Positions 44,952-53,445 of a stretch of 64,000 bases of DNA are shown here, one piece after another; the stretch's first letter is position 1; each line of letters begins with the position of its first letter. Made by a program: the position numbers and the translations under genes. Under the pieces are notes generated by a model, which did not search any database, was not told the origin of the DNA, and worked only from the letters and a program-made list of their open reading frames with translations. Source of the DNA: CAVVVS01 sp963751355. Its GTDB lineage: Bacteria > Bacteroidota > Ignavibacteria > Ignavibacteriales > Ignavibacteriaceae. The stretch lies in assembly GCA_963751355.1 (NCBI GenBank), contig CAVVVS010000131.1, forward strand, positions 62,001 through 126,000, written 5' to 3'.

Positions 44952-45573
44952 TGATAAGAAAATAAATATTTGAAGACTAATTATCACTATTCAATTTACC
45001 GGTCTTTCCGGTAATGAAAAAGCCAAGAGCAAGTAAAGAAAAGATAACGACCCACAGCCAAAGAGAATTATCGTGACCAGGTATCGAGCTAAACTCTCCC
45101 ATATTACCAATAATATCCACTATTGCCCAAAGAGTAAAAAGTGATGCGTATCCATAGGCGAGCGTGGTACGTGTTCTCGATGCCGGGTCTTTCCGTACCG
45201 ACCAGGCTACAACACCAAATACCAGTTGAGCCACACCAATAATCAAGAAAGCGAAAGCCGTTGAGATATCAGTAATACCATATGCGGATTTAATGGGAGG
45301 AACGGCAAAAGACAACAATGCTGCAATACCTGAAAAAGTCAACAATATCGCTGCAATAGTAAACATAACATTAAGGTTTAGTTTTTTCATTTTTTATCTT
45401 TTATAATAGTGAATAATATTTACTCGGTTTCAATGAGATTATTAAATTAGTGCGCTGGGATTTTCATTTATTAAATTATAGTTATAAAACAGTTGTTTTA
45501 TTGTAAAATAGAAATATCGGGTTTGTAATTCAAGCAATTTATAATCAGCCTTTCCCAAATGAACCATAATGGC
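44952..45573 (-). repeat. Duplicated 0.6-kb segment, copy A
   Basis: This segment recurs at 53446-54067 in the same orientation, with a constant offset of 8494 bases and no gaps seen. It covers a whole 137-aa membrane-protein gene plus about 180 bases upstream, which are almost identical in both copies. The coding parts show more differences than the upstream part. No transposase or target-site repeat is visible at the edges. Confidence 0.9.
44977..45390 (-). CDS. Four-helix membrane protein, paralogue A
   Basis: 137 aa, about four transmembrane helices (about 9-30, 42-62, 78-97, 109-127), with a short basic loop 'RKDPASRTRTT'. I do not recognise a named family with certainty; it resembles small membrane proteins of the YiaA/DUF308 kind only in layout. 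A paralogue at 53471 differs at about 16 of 137 positions. Relation to the SnoaL-like gene upstream is unknown. Confidence 0.8.
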   Translation of the reverse strand: MKKLNLNVMFTIAAILLTFSGIAALLSFAVPPIKSAYGITDISTAFAFLIIGVAQLVFGVVAWSVRKDPASRTRTTLAYGYASLFTLWAIVDIIGNMGEFSSIPGHDNSLWLWVVIFSLLALGFFITGKTGKLNSDN

Positions 45574-45709
45574 GGCGGTATGGTTAGTAAGGGATTACGG
45601 GTTTAATACCTCTCAAGGTAAAATAAGTTTTGTTGCGGGTTACTTACCTCGCATACCACTGAAACCCTTATCAACTATACCGAGTGTTACCAGAAGTATT
45701 TTTATATAA

Positions 45710-46129
45710 TCATTTTTGGATAAATCCTAATTGCTTCATTACTGTTATTCTATCAAAGACTTGAGTATGGCCATTAATCAGGCCGTCTTTAAAATGATAA
45801 ATTGTCATTCCTTTTGTGTTAATTGCTTTTTGGGTTGGTGGAAATCCCCCGATCGTTCCAAGATTTGTTCCTGTTAAATTCCAGGTTATCGCAACGTGAT
45901 TTTCATCCTGAATTGCAGATGTTATTTCAAAATTCATATCCGGGAATGAGTTGAATGAAAAACTCAACCGCTCTTTAAATTCAGAATGATTTAGAGTTTT
46001 CCCTTCCCAGGGATCTGCGTTGTCAACATGAATAGTGTACTCGTTATGGACATATTTCTCGACTTTATCAAATCCCTGCTTGTTCCAAACTTCATTTATA
46101 AATTCCCGCAAAAAAAATTCTTTATTCAT
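45710..46129 (-). CDS. SnoaL-like (NTF2-fold) protein
   Basis: 139 aa with the SnoaL-like ester-cyclase pattern: 'FINEVWNKQGFDKVEKYVHNEYTIH', 'GKTLNHSEFKERLSFSFNSFPDMNF', 'HVAITWNLTGTNLG' and 'FKDGLINGHTQVFDRITVMKQLG'. Such proteins are small hydrolases, isomerases or binding proteins, so the substrate cannot be named. Start at ATG 46129 with AAAGGAT upstream. A 15-base perfect inverted repeat lies just upstream and may bear on its expression. Confidence 0.85.
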   Translation of the reverse strand: MNKEFFLREFINEVWNKQGFDKVEKYVHNEYTIHVDNADPWEGKTLNHSEFKERLSFSFNSFPDMNFEITSAIQDENHVAITWNLTGTNLGTIGGFPPTQKAINTKGMTIYHFKDGLINGHTQVFDRITVMKQLGFIQK

Positions 46130-46150
46130 TTTCAATATCCTTTTAAATTG

Positions 46151-46249
46151 GTGCTAATGTGATAGGCTGATCTTTATGCGAAATTACAACTAACATCAGT
46201 CTCCGCATAGCGATTAAATCGATTAAAGTTTTTACTATCACATTAGCAC
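46151..46249. repeat. Perfect 15-bp inverted repeat around a 69-bp core
   Basis: GTGCTAATGTGATAG at 46151-46165 and its exact reverse complement at 46235-46249. Inside, TATGCG and CGCATA can pair, and CGATTAAA/TCGATTAAAG repeats in tandem. It sits between the DUF6624 gene and the SnoaL-like gene. A 99-bp unit with terminal inverted repeats resembles a MITE, but no flanking target duplication is seen; a large regulatory hairpin is the alternative. Confidence 0.6.
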
Positions 46250-46294
46250 TACTTTCACATTAATTATTGCTAATAGTGGCGTTTATTTTCCACC

Positions 46295-47221
46295 CTATTT
46301 TTGTTGAGGTACCTGCCAATCAATATCGAACCTCTTCTTTAAATAAGGTCTCAAAGGGCCTAATCCAATTTTTGCCCGGCGTTGATCTACATGTTCCGGG
46401 TCAGTTATTGGATAAGGTACACGACTAAGATTATCAAATTTGATTTGCGTTCCATATAGTTGTTTTTTTCCTTCTTCAACTAATAAACGATCCTTCATTT
46501 TGGCATACCGAAGAGGCTGAGCTTCTCCTTTCTTAAAAGCTTTTTCCAGCATGGGAAAATACTTGGACCGGAGCTCATAATTTGTATGGTTTATAATTAG
46601 GGCTGCTCCTGCCGCGGCATACTCGGTTACCTCTGAAGCTGTAGGCCAGCCATATTTATCCAGAAGTTCCAGCAGCTCCTCCTTGTTTTCCTTCTTGTTC
46701 TTTTCTTCCATAGCTAGAACAGGAAAGATGGCCGGGGTACTAAAATAACCTCCGTTTTTGATGTATTTTTTTCTTTCAATATTTCCCGCGTACATAAACC
46801 CCTGGTCTTTTATAATCATCCTGAACAATTCCCTGGCAAACGGTTCATTTCTTATAGGTCCATTTTTAGCTTCATATTTTCTGATCTGGTTATCTTCAAT
46901 TTCCTTCCACCTCGGATCATTAATAAGACTTAAAAAATCGGGGTCGTATAATGGAGCTAAGGTTGAATCATTTTGAAGCGCATAGTTCAGGAAATAGAAA
47001 GAAGTATCCCTCATGTGAGAAGTCCACAAAAGCGCGGAAGTTGAAGCCAGCTTGTAGGATACTTCTGCAGAAGGATTTTGCGCCATTGCTCCTGCATATT
47101 CCATTAAGGCGGGCATAAGAAGTCCTTGATCTCTTAAACTGTCTCCTTTACTTATGTTGTCCTGTCCAAAAGCAGTCTGCAAAAAGGCAAGCGTTAAAAA
47201 AAGCGCGATTAATTTTTTCAT
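46295..47221 (-). CDS. DUF6624-like secreted protein
   Basis: 308 aa with a signal peptide ('LAFLQTAFGQ'). The N-terminal part has TPR-like helices ('LMPALMEYAGAMAQNPSAEVSYKLAS'). The C-terminal part shares a pattern with the next upstream gene: 'KYGWPT', a His-containing 'IINHTN', 'LLVEEGKKQLYGTQI' and 'VDQRRAKIGLGPLRPYLKKRFD'. This is the DUF6624 type, function unknown. The 47358 gene is upstream on the same strand, 136 bases away. Confidence 0.8.
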   Translation of the reverse strand: MKKLIALFLTLAFLQTAFGQDNISKGDSLRDQGLLMPALMEYAGAMAQNPSAEVSYKLASTSALLWTSHMRDTSFYFLNYALQNDSTLAPLYDPDFLSLINDPRWKEIEDNQIRKYEAKNGPIRNEPFARELFRMIIKDQGFMYAGNIERKKYIKNGGYFSTPAIFPVLAMEEKNKKENKEELLELLDKYGWPTASEVTEYAAAGAALIINHTNYELRSKYFPMLEKAFKKGEAQPLRYAKMKDRLLVEEGKKQLYGTQIKFDNLSRVPYPITDPEHVDQRRAKIGLGPLRPYLKKRFDIDWQVPQQK

Positions 47222-47357
47222 GATTAGCTATTCCTAATTTGTGAAATAAAAATAAATTGTTTTAGTTAAAAAAATGAAAGTTGTTAAACTTCAGGTTTAG
47301 TTATTTGTATCGCAGCATCCCCAAAAGTGCTAGTATTATCAGCATTTTTAGTATCCC

Positions 47358-48038
47358 TTATTTATTTTTTTGTAATTGTTGTTTTTCAAATTCTTCTGTC
47401 CTTTTTATTTGTTCTTCTAAATTCCATTCAAAATCAAATCGATTTTTAAGGAATTCGGCGATTGGTTCAAGTCCGATTTCGGCTCTTCTTTTATCAATAT
47501 TTATGGGGTCATATACCGGCCAAACATTGAACGTTTTAGTTTCTGGATAGTATTTCATTTGTCCTCCATAAATTTGCAGTTCGCCTCTTTCCGTTGCAAT
47601 CCTATCTTCCGCCCTTACTAAAAATCGAGGCTCTAATTTTTTATCTTTCACAGCTTGACTCATCATTGGAAGATATTTTAGTCGTATGGCATTATCCGAA
47701 TGTTGAATGACATTACAAATTGTCCGGCTACCATGTTCTCCTATCATTTCTTTTGTTGGCCATCCGTATTTGTCAAGAATTTTTGTCACTTTCTTTTCAT
47801 TAATAATATGGTTTTTCTCATATATTTTTTGTTGTTCATTGTACTCCTTCGATTCTGCTCCATAGATTTTCATTAACGAATCCCTTAACCTAATCGGTGT
47901 TTGTTCTGTTTGCCAGACAGTATTCAAAACCGCAATTAAATTTTCAGTATTCTGAACACTCTTTACCGGCTTTTCAGATATGTTCCTGTTCGCACAAGAG
48001 AATGTTATTGTTAAAAAAAGTATCAATATAAATTTCAT
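47358..48038 (-). CDS. DUF6624-like lipoprotein
   Basis: 226 aa; lipoprotein signal with 'TITFSC'. The C-terminal domain mirrors the neighbouring protein: 'KYGWPTKEMIGEHGS', 'VIQHSDNAIRLKYLPMM', 'EDRIATERGELQIYGGQM', 'IDKRRAEIGLEPIAEFLKNRFDFEW'. The two look like an old tandem duplication with different N-termini. Function unknown. It begins 54 bases after the amidohydrolase stop, so it may be part of the operon beginning at 51184. Confidence 0.8.
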   Translation of the reverse strand: MKFILILFLTITFSCANRNISEKPVKSVQNTENLIAVLNTVWQTEQTPIRLRDSLMKIYGAESKEYNEQQKIYEKNHIINEKKVTKILDKYGWPTKEMIGEHGSRTICNVIQHSDNAIRLKYLPMMSQAVKDKKLEPRFLVRAEDRIATERGELQIYGGQMKYYPETKTFNVWPVYDPINIDKRRAEIGLEPIAEFLKNRFDFEWNLEEQIKRTEEFEKQQLQKNK

Positions 48039-48091
48039 CTTAAATATTTCTTTAGTTTCTAAATGAATACCAACACATGGATATTTTTACG

Positions 48092-49525
48092 TTATTTTTC
48101 AACCAGCAAGTACTCCGCATATCTTAGTACTGAAACTAAAATATTGCTCCGGTTTTTAGCCTTTGTCCTAAATTCGTTCAATGTTTTGCGTTCAATTTTC
48201 CTACCCCTTACCATCACCATTTGGGGTTCTCTGAGTACTGAAAGGTCGTTCAGAGGGTTGCCCATGGTGAGTACCAGGTTTGCATACTTGCCGGTTTCAA
48301 TTGTTCCCATATAATTCAAAAAATCATGCGTTGTGGAAGGGTTTATTGTAGCTGTTTTTAATGCTTCGTAATTGCTCATCCCGGATAATTTGTAAAACTC
48401 AAGTTCCCGGTGGATTGAATATCCGGGTAGGTTGATGCCAATTCCGGCATCCGTTCCGCACACGATATTCACATTTTGCTCATGTAACTTTTTGATGATA
48501 AGTAAATGAAAATCATGTTGTTTTTTAATGCGTTCTACGATGGAGGGATCATTAGCCTTCGTATTTCTCCAGCGATCAAACTGTGTCTTACTATCAGTCA
48601 TTCTAATTAATGGATTCATATAATCCAGTTCTTCACTAGATAATATATTTTCTTCAGTAAGCAGACGATAAATGTTATAGTAAGCTACCAAAGTAGGGCA
48701 CAAAGCGGAGTTTGGGTTGGAAGCATACAAATCTACCACCTTATTAAGCTTGGTTGTATCCAATTGATAAGCTAAGGGTTGTTGTACAATTTCCTCTGCA
48801 TGTTCAATGGTCTTAATTTGAGGATTAAAGTGAAATTCATACGGAACCTCCGGAGTTGGGTGGGCCGCTATATCCATTTTTTCGATTTTACATTGTTCCA
48901 ACACGGCTTTAAAAAGATCCTGAGTCAATCCATAGTAAGTCTTTATAAAATCATACCCTCGTTTTTTGTAAGAAGCTACCTTTTCTTTAGCCTGTTCCTT
49001 ACTGGTTAGCTGGATATTGTCATCTGTTTTAAAATCGGGACCGGTAAGTTTTGGGCCGGAAGTGAAAAACATTGGACTAAGAATTTCTTCATCAGTTATT
49101 TCTTTTTTCATTCTTAGGTGCATAGGCTGTCCCCAAAGATTTCGTACAGTTGTGACCCCGTTTGCCAGATAAAGTCCCAGCTCGTATTTGTCCCAGATAT
49201 GAACGTGCATATCAATAAGACCAGGCGAAAGAAATGCACCATGTCCGTCAATAACTGTGAGATTTGCCGTATCCAAATTATCCCCGATGTTTTCAATTAT
49301 CCCGTTCACAATTTTTATATTCGAATTGGCTAAAACTGTATCCGATGTCATCGGGATGATATTGACATTATTGATGATGTAGCTGTTTTCCTCCGCATCA
49401 GGATGATTCTTCACCTTCAAATAGGAGGTGTTCATGGAATCTATTATTAAAGCCGAAACGAAGACGATTAGGATTAGCCCAACCAAAGCAGCAGCGCCTA
49501 ATAGGATTTTTTTTATAACTTTCAT
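48092..49525 (-). CDS. Amidohydrolase family protein, membrane-anchored
   Basis: 477 aa. An N-terminal transmembrane helix (about 5-28) anchors a metal-dependent hydrolase facing the periplasm. Motifs: 'GLIDMHVHIWDKYE' (HxH), 'YLANGVTTVRNLWG', 'TYYGLTQDLFKAVL' (possible carboxylated-Lys region precedes), 'AAHPTPE', 'IEHAEEIVQ' and 'VCGTDAGIGINLPGYSIHREL'. Related to imidazolonepropionase-like and prolidase-like enzymes; substrate unknown. Its start overlaps the DUF4386 stop by four bases. Confidence 0.88.
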   Translation of the reverse strand: MKVIKKILLGAAALVGLILIVFVSALIIDSMNTSYLKVKNHPDAEENSYIINNVNIIPMTSDTVLANSNIKIVNGIIENIGDNLDTANLTVIDGHGAFLSPGLIDMHVHIWDKYELGLYLANGVTTVRNLWGQPMHLRMKKEITDEEILSPMFFTSGPKLTGPDFKTDDNIQLTSKEQAKEKVASYKKRGYDFIKTYYGLTQDLFKAVLEQCKIEKMDIAAHPTPEVPYEFHFNPQIKTIEHAEEIVQQPLAYQLDTTKLNKVVDLYASNPNSALCPTLVAYYNIYRLLTEENILSSEELDYMNPLIRMTDSKTQFDRWRNTKANDPSIVERIKKQHDFHLLIIKKLHEQNVNIVCGTDAGIGINLPGYSIHRELEFYKLSGMSNYEALKTATINPSTTHDFLNYMGTIETGKYANLVLTMGNPLNDLSVLREPQMVMVRGRKIERKTLNEFRTKAKNRSNILVSVLRYAEYLLVEK

Positions 49526-50199
49526 ACTTCAACAATTTTTAATTTATTTCCTCTAATCACCAGCCAAAAAGCAAATGCAATTTCACCAATGGCCATTGGA
49601 AGGCTTAAGATCATTTCAACATTGGTAATTTGACTTTGCAAACCCGGTAGTAGTGCTTTAGCTGCGTGCACACACACGTAGCACAACCCGGCAAATAAAA
49701 GCAACCAAGCGAATATGTTTGAAATATCCGGAGATTTGATTGTCAACAAACCCAGTCCGATCAAATGCAGTCCAAAAATAATTAGTCCGAGCGACCAGAA
49801 CGATTCAAAAGAATTCAAGGCAAACATTATATCAGCGCCGTCAACACCGCCCCCTAATAAGTAAACTACAACTATAAGATATGAGATTGCAATTCCTAAA
49901 AAAGCAGCGTAGATAAACCTGAATGCTGCCGTCATCAATGAAAGATTTGGATTTATATCCTGAAATAATTTGTATAAACTCCAGGCGACCAGCAAATCAA
50001 GAAATAAAATAAGGCCCCATCCAGTAATACCTCCAATGAACAGGTGCAAAGATGATTGCAGATTTTGAATAGTTTCGGTGATATTTCCTTTTACAACAAT
50101 ACTGTTGTAAACGAATCCGTACGAATATCCCGCGGCGGCGGCCATTACAAGCAAGGAAATTCCGGCTACCAATGCGTATTTTCTTTTGTTATTATTCAT
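49522..50199 (-). CDS. DUF4386 integral membrane protein
   Basis: 225 aa with about six transmembrane helices; the pattern 'ALVAGISLLVMAAAAGYSYGFV', 'AWSLYKLFQDINPNLSLMTAAFRFIYAAFLG' and 'LGLIIFGLHLIGLGLL' matches DUF4386. Function unknown. The stop of the upstream oxidoreductase overlaps its start by 8 bases and its own stop overlaps the amidohydrolase start, so the three are a tight operon. Confidence 0.88.
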   Translation of the reverse strand: MNNNKRKYALVAGISLLVMAAAAGYSYGFVYNSIVVKGNITETIQNLQSSLHLFIGGITGWGLILFLDLLVAWSLYKLFQDINPNLSLMTAAFRFIYAAFLGIAISYLIVVVYLLGGGVDGADIMFALNSFESFWSLGLIIFGLHLIGLGLLTIKSPDISNIFAWLLLFAGLCYVCVHAAKALLPGLQSQITNVEMILSLPMAIGEIAFAFWLVIRGNKLKIVEV

Positions 50200-51184
50200 G
50201 ACTAAAGGTTTCTGCGTTTACGATTACTATGTTTCCCTTCTTGTGGCCGGAATCTATGTAGCGATGCGCTTCAGCAAGTTTCTCTAATGGAAATTGCCGG
50301 TCAATAACCGTTTGCAGATTTCCTGCTTTAAAGATTTCTACCACTTCCGCAAGAAGGGTTCTGAGTTTATCATCAGAGTTGGTGCCTGTGGCTTGAAATT
50401 TTGCTTTTTTCTTTCCGATCAAGGAAGTGATGATCATTTGCGATAAAAGGGAAAACTTTAAAACAGGAGACAAGTAAATCCCATGTTCAGCTAGAATTCT
50501 TTTGCACTTTTTAAAGGAGCTTTTCCCAACAGTGTCATAGATAAAATCATAAGTGTTTCCTGATTTTGTGAAGTTTTCTTTCTGATAATCGATCACTTCA
50601 TCAGCACCAAGTGACTTTACCAAACCTAAATTTTTCCCACTGCATACTGCTGTAACCTGAGCTCCCAGGTACTTTGCAATCTGTATTGCAGATGTGCCTA
50701 AAGCTCCCGATGCGCCATTTATCAACAGTTTTTGCCCATGCTTCACTTTAGCAATTTCTTTAAGAAAAATATACGAAGTCAAGTGTCCGTCGCAAAAATT
50801 AGCTGCCTTTGAAAAGTCCAGGTTTTCAGGCATGGGAAGGATGACCCCGTTTTCAGAAACATTCACGTACTCGGCATTAGTACTAAATCCCAAAGTGGTT
50901 TCTCCAAAAACACGATCACCAATACGATAATTTGAAACCTCATTGCCAATACTTTCGACAATCCCGGCAAATCCCGTTCCCGGAATAGGATTTTTGGGCT
51001 TTTTCAATCCAAGGAGCAGTCGCGCAAAGTAAGGTTTACCTGTACGCATCATGGCATCTGCAGTCGTAGCTGATGCAGTCATCACCTTTACAAGAACCTC
51101 ATTAGGTTTAGGTTGTGGTTTATTCATTTCCTTTAGTGTAAGTACATCGGGGGAACCATATCCCACGGCTACCATTGCTTTCAT
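50192..51184 (-). CDS. Zinc-free quinone oxidoreductase-like (MDR) protein
   Basis: 330-aa medium-chain dehydrogenase/reductase. N-terminal GroES-like domain ('PKPNEVLVKVMTASATTADAMMR', 'GTGFAGIVESIGNEV'), then a Rossmann domain with 'INGASGALGTSAIQIAKYLGA' and 'GADEVIDYQKEN'. The zinc-binding Cys residues of alcohol dehydrogenases are absent, so an NADPH quinone or enone reductase is likelier. First gene of the operon; the TPR-AraC regulator lies 116 bases upstream on the same strand. Confidence 0.9.
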   Translation of the reverse strand: MKAMVAVGYGSPDVLTLKEMNKPQPKPNEVLVKVMTASATTADAMMRTGKPYFARLLLGLKKPKNPIPGTGFAGIVESIGNEVSNYRIGDRVFGETTLGFSTNAEYVNVSENGVILPMPENLDFSKAANFCDGHLTSYIFLKEIAKVKHGQKLLINGASGALGTSAIQIAKYLGAQVTAVCSGKNLGLVKSLGADEVIDYQKENFTKSGNTYDFIYDTVGKSSFKKCKRILAEHGIYLSPVLKFSLLSQMIITSLIGKKKAKFQATGTNSDDKLRTLLAEVVEIFKAGNLQTVIDRQFPLEKLAEAHRYIDSGHKKGNIVIVNAETFSHE

Positions 51185-51300
51185 TTTATTTGATCCTTGA
51201 ATTTTATTTTTAATTCATGGCAAATGTAATGAGACAGGAGAACCTGTTCGTTCGGATTATTAGAAAGAGGTTCGGAATTATAAATCCGAACCAATCTATC

Positions 51301-53097
51301 TTATGAGGAATGTTTTTTTTTGTATTCTCCGGGTGTCAAACCAACTTCCTTTTTGAAAGCTGTGTTGAAAACAGTTTTAGAATTGAAACCACTTTCAAAT
51401 GCCAAACCGATAAGTGAGATGTGGTTATATGAAGGATCTACTGCTATTTTTTTGAAATATTCAATCCTTTGATGATTGATAAATTCATTGAAATTTTTTC
51501 CTATGTATTCATTTAAAAGCCAGGATAGTTGATTTGGGTGAATTTCAATTTGATCAGCCAATAAACGAAGTGTTAAGAAAGGATTTAAGTAAGGTTTTTC
51601 AGAATTTATGAAGTCGTTTAGTTTCTTTACAAATGACTTTGCTTTTTCATCATCCAGCACAGAAGCGCTGGTTTGCTTTTGCTTTTCTGTTGTGTCTTTA
51701 GCAGAATAAATCCTTTTATGATATATCTTGTACCTGGGATCATTCGAGATATTCACTGCGAGGGGATCACTAAAACCGAGAAGTAAAACGGAAGATTTAA
51801 TATCAAAAAGCTTATCCAAAACATCGAAAGCTGCATCATTTTTCCCCGATGCTGAATAAACCCAAAAAAGGTATGAATGTGCAATATGCGCATTTACTTC
51901 TTCGGCGTTTTTTTCAAGTTCGGCAATGCGTGATGGATTAGGGTTTCCACTCATTACTTCAGTTAAGCAAAGAAGTCCCAATCTCTCATCAGGAGCAATG
52001 AGTTCATCGGGAATGTTGTTAATGGTCTCTTTTGCAGTATCGAAAAGATTCTCCTTGATCTTGATATAGATAGCAACCATGAGGGCCGGTAGGTTTTTGG
52101 GATTTTCTTCAAGCAGTTCATTCAGAATAGATGAAGCATTGGTGTAATTGCCGGACCGGTAATGGTAATAGGCTTCATAAAATTTTGTTTCCTGATTCAG
52201 TGGATCAATAGACTTGGCGTAAAGAAGGTGTACGTACGACTTTTTCATATCACCACGTAACCCGAAGAGAAAAGACATGAATTGCTGAGCCTCCGCATAG
52301 TTAGGTTTACTGGCTATTGATTTTTGTCCGTATTTCATCGCTGCTGAATAATCAGCATCTGTGAAAAAAGCCTGATTGGCTAGCAAGTAGTTGAGACCGG
52401 CATTATTCGGATCCAATGTCTTAGCAATTTTGATTGAATCTATAGCTTTCATCCATGCCTCTTCCCGGGGAGCAAAACCGGCTACAGCCAGAAAACTGTA
52501 ACTGTCAGCCAAACCTAAATGAGCCTCTATTAATTCATTGTCGAGTTCCAGGGCTTTTTCAAATAGGCCAATGGCAATGTTTGCATCTTCCGGATTCCAT
52601 TTATAGAAGTGATAGCGACCTTTGAGATAGTGTTCATAAGCGCCTAGATTTTTCGTTGGAATTTCCACTAAGTGATCTAAGATCTCCATATGTCCAAGAT
52701 TCTCCCTTAACTTATCAGCAATTAACAAACTGATTTCATCCTGGATTTCAAAGGTATTTTCCATTTTTCGGTCCCAGGTTTCCGACCAAAAGTGCGACTC
52801 GTCCTCTACATTGATCAATTGTGCTGTAATCCTAAGTATATCCCCATGAATTCGCACACTTCCTTCCAATACAATCGAAACATTAAGTTTTTTCCCGATT
52901 TCGCTAATTGGAGCTTTGTGGTTTTTAAAGTAAAAACTCGAAGTTCGCGAAATAACTTTTAACTGTTCAATTTTTGCCAGCGCATTGATTATTTCTTCAG
53001 TAATTCCATCACTGAAATATTCATTCTCAACGTTGTCACTAATATTTATGAATGGGAGTACCGCTATGGTTTTAGCTTTTATGTTTGTTTCCTTCAT
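51301..53097 (-). CDS. TPR-AraC transcriptional regulator with TolB-like N-domain
   Basis: 598 aa. The N-terminal part (about 1-135) is the domain seen in CadC/adenylate-cyclase-like regulators ('IAVLPFINISDNVENEYFSDGITEEIINALA', 'LEGSVRIHGDILRITAQLINVEDESHFWSE'). Residues 150-450 are tetratricopeptide repeats ('AIGLFEKALELDNELIEAHLGLADSY'). The C-terminal 100 residues are an AraC-type DNA-binding domain ('LIGLAFESGFNSKTVFNTAFKKEVGLTPGEYKK'). No membrane helix is obvious. It probably controls the downstream MDR-DUF4386-amidohydrolase operon; the signal is unknown. Confidence 0.9.
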   Translation of the reverse strand: MKETNIKAKTIAVLPFINISDNVENEYFSDGITEEIINALAKIEQLKVISRTSSFYFKNHKAPISEIGKKLNVSIVLEGSVRIHGDILRITAQLINVEDESHFWSETWDRKMENTFEIQDEISLLIADKLRENLGHMEILDHLVEIPTKNLGAYEHYLKGRYHFYKWNPEDANIAIGLFEKALELDNELIEAHLGLADSYSFLAVAGFAPREEAWMKAIDSIKIAKTLDPNNAGLNYLLANQAFFTDADYSAAMKYGQKSIASKPNYAEAQQFMSFLFGLRGDMKKSYVHLLYAKSIDPLNQETKFYEAYYHYRSGNYTNASSILNELLEENPKNLPALMVAIYIKIKENLFDTAKETINNIPDELIAPDERLGLLCLTEVMSGNPNPSRIAELEKNAEEVNAHIAHSYLFWVYSASGKNDAAFDVLDKLFDIKSSVLLLGFSDPLAVNISNDPRYKIYHKRIYSAKDTTEKQKQTSASVLDDEKAKSFVKKLNDFINSEKPYLNPFLTLRLLADQIEIHPNQLSWLLNEYIGKNFNEFINHQRIEYFKKIAVDPSYNHISLIGLAFESGFNSKTVFNTAFKKEVGLTPGEYKKKHSS

Positions 53098-53445
53098 AGG
53101 CTCACAATATATATGTTTGGTAACGGTTGATAGTATGATATCGTGCGGGTTTACGAGGCGATTTTCTATCAGTTTACACCATCCTTTTTATGTGCCATAA
53201 ACGTTTGCAAACAGATGAACCGACGATTAAGGAGGAGCTCGCCAAAGGCAAACCAGCATTCACTATACCATGTGTTGTGGTGCGTTCTTATTTTCTTCAT
53301 AATCTTCCAGAATCAATCTTTTCACTTCACTGAATTTTATTTTCAAAATGTTCGTTAAGGCAGATGAGTCAAATGGTTTATACTATATTAATGTTAGACT
53401 TAGTGCTATTTCTTCATTTCTTACCAATTATTGTAGAATAAAAAT
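53098..53445. other. Gene-free stretch upstream of the AraC-type regulator
   Basis: About 350 bases with no convincing coding sequence. It contains the minus-strand motif AACACATGGTATAGT (about 53263-53277), which resembles AACACTCGGTATAGT at about 45672-45686 near the other end of this accessory region. Also carries ACGTTTGCAAAC at about 53197. The promoter of the regulator must lie here. Confidence 0.45.

Noticed and set aside
44778..44987. 69-codon frame upstream of the duplicated membrane gene
   Set aside because: No ribosome site, odd composition, and the frame overlaps the end of a better-supported gene.
53143..53358. Plus-strand frame of 71 codons upstream of the AraC-type regulator
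   Set aside because: No ribosome site or domain; overlaps the likely promoter region.
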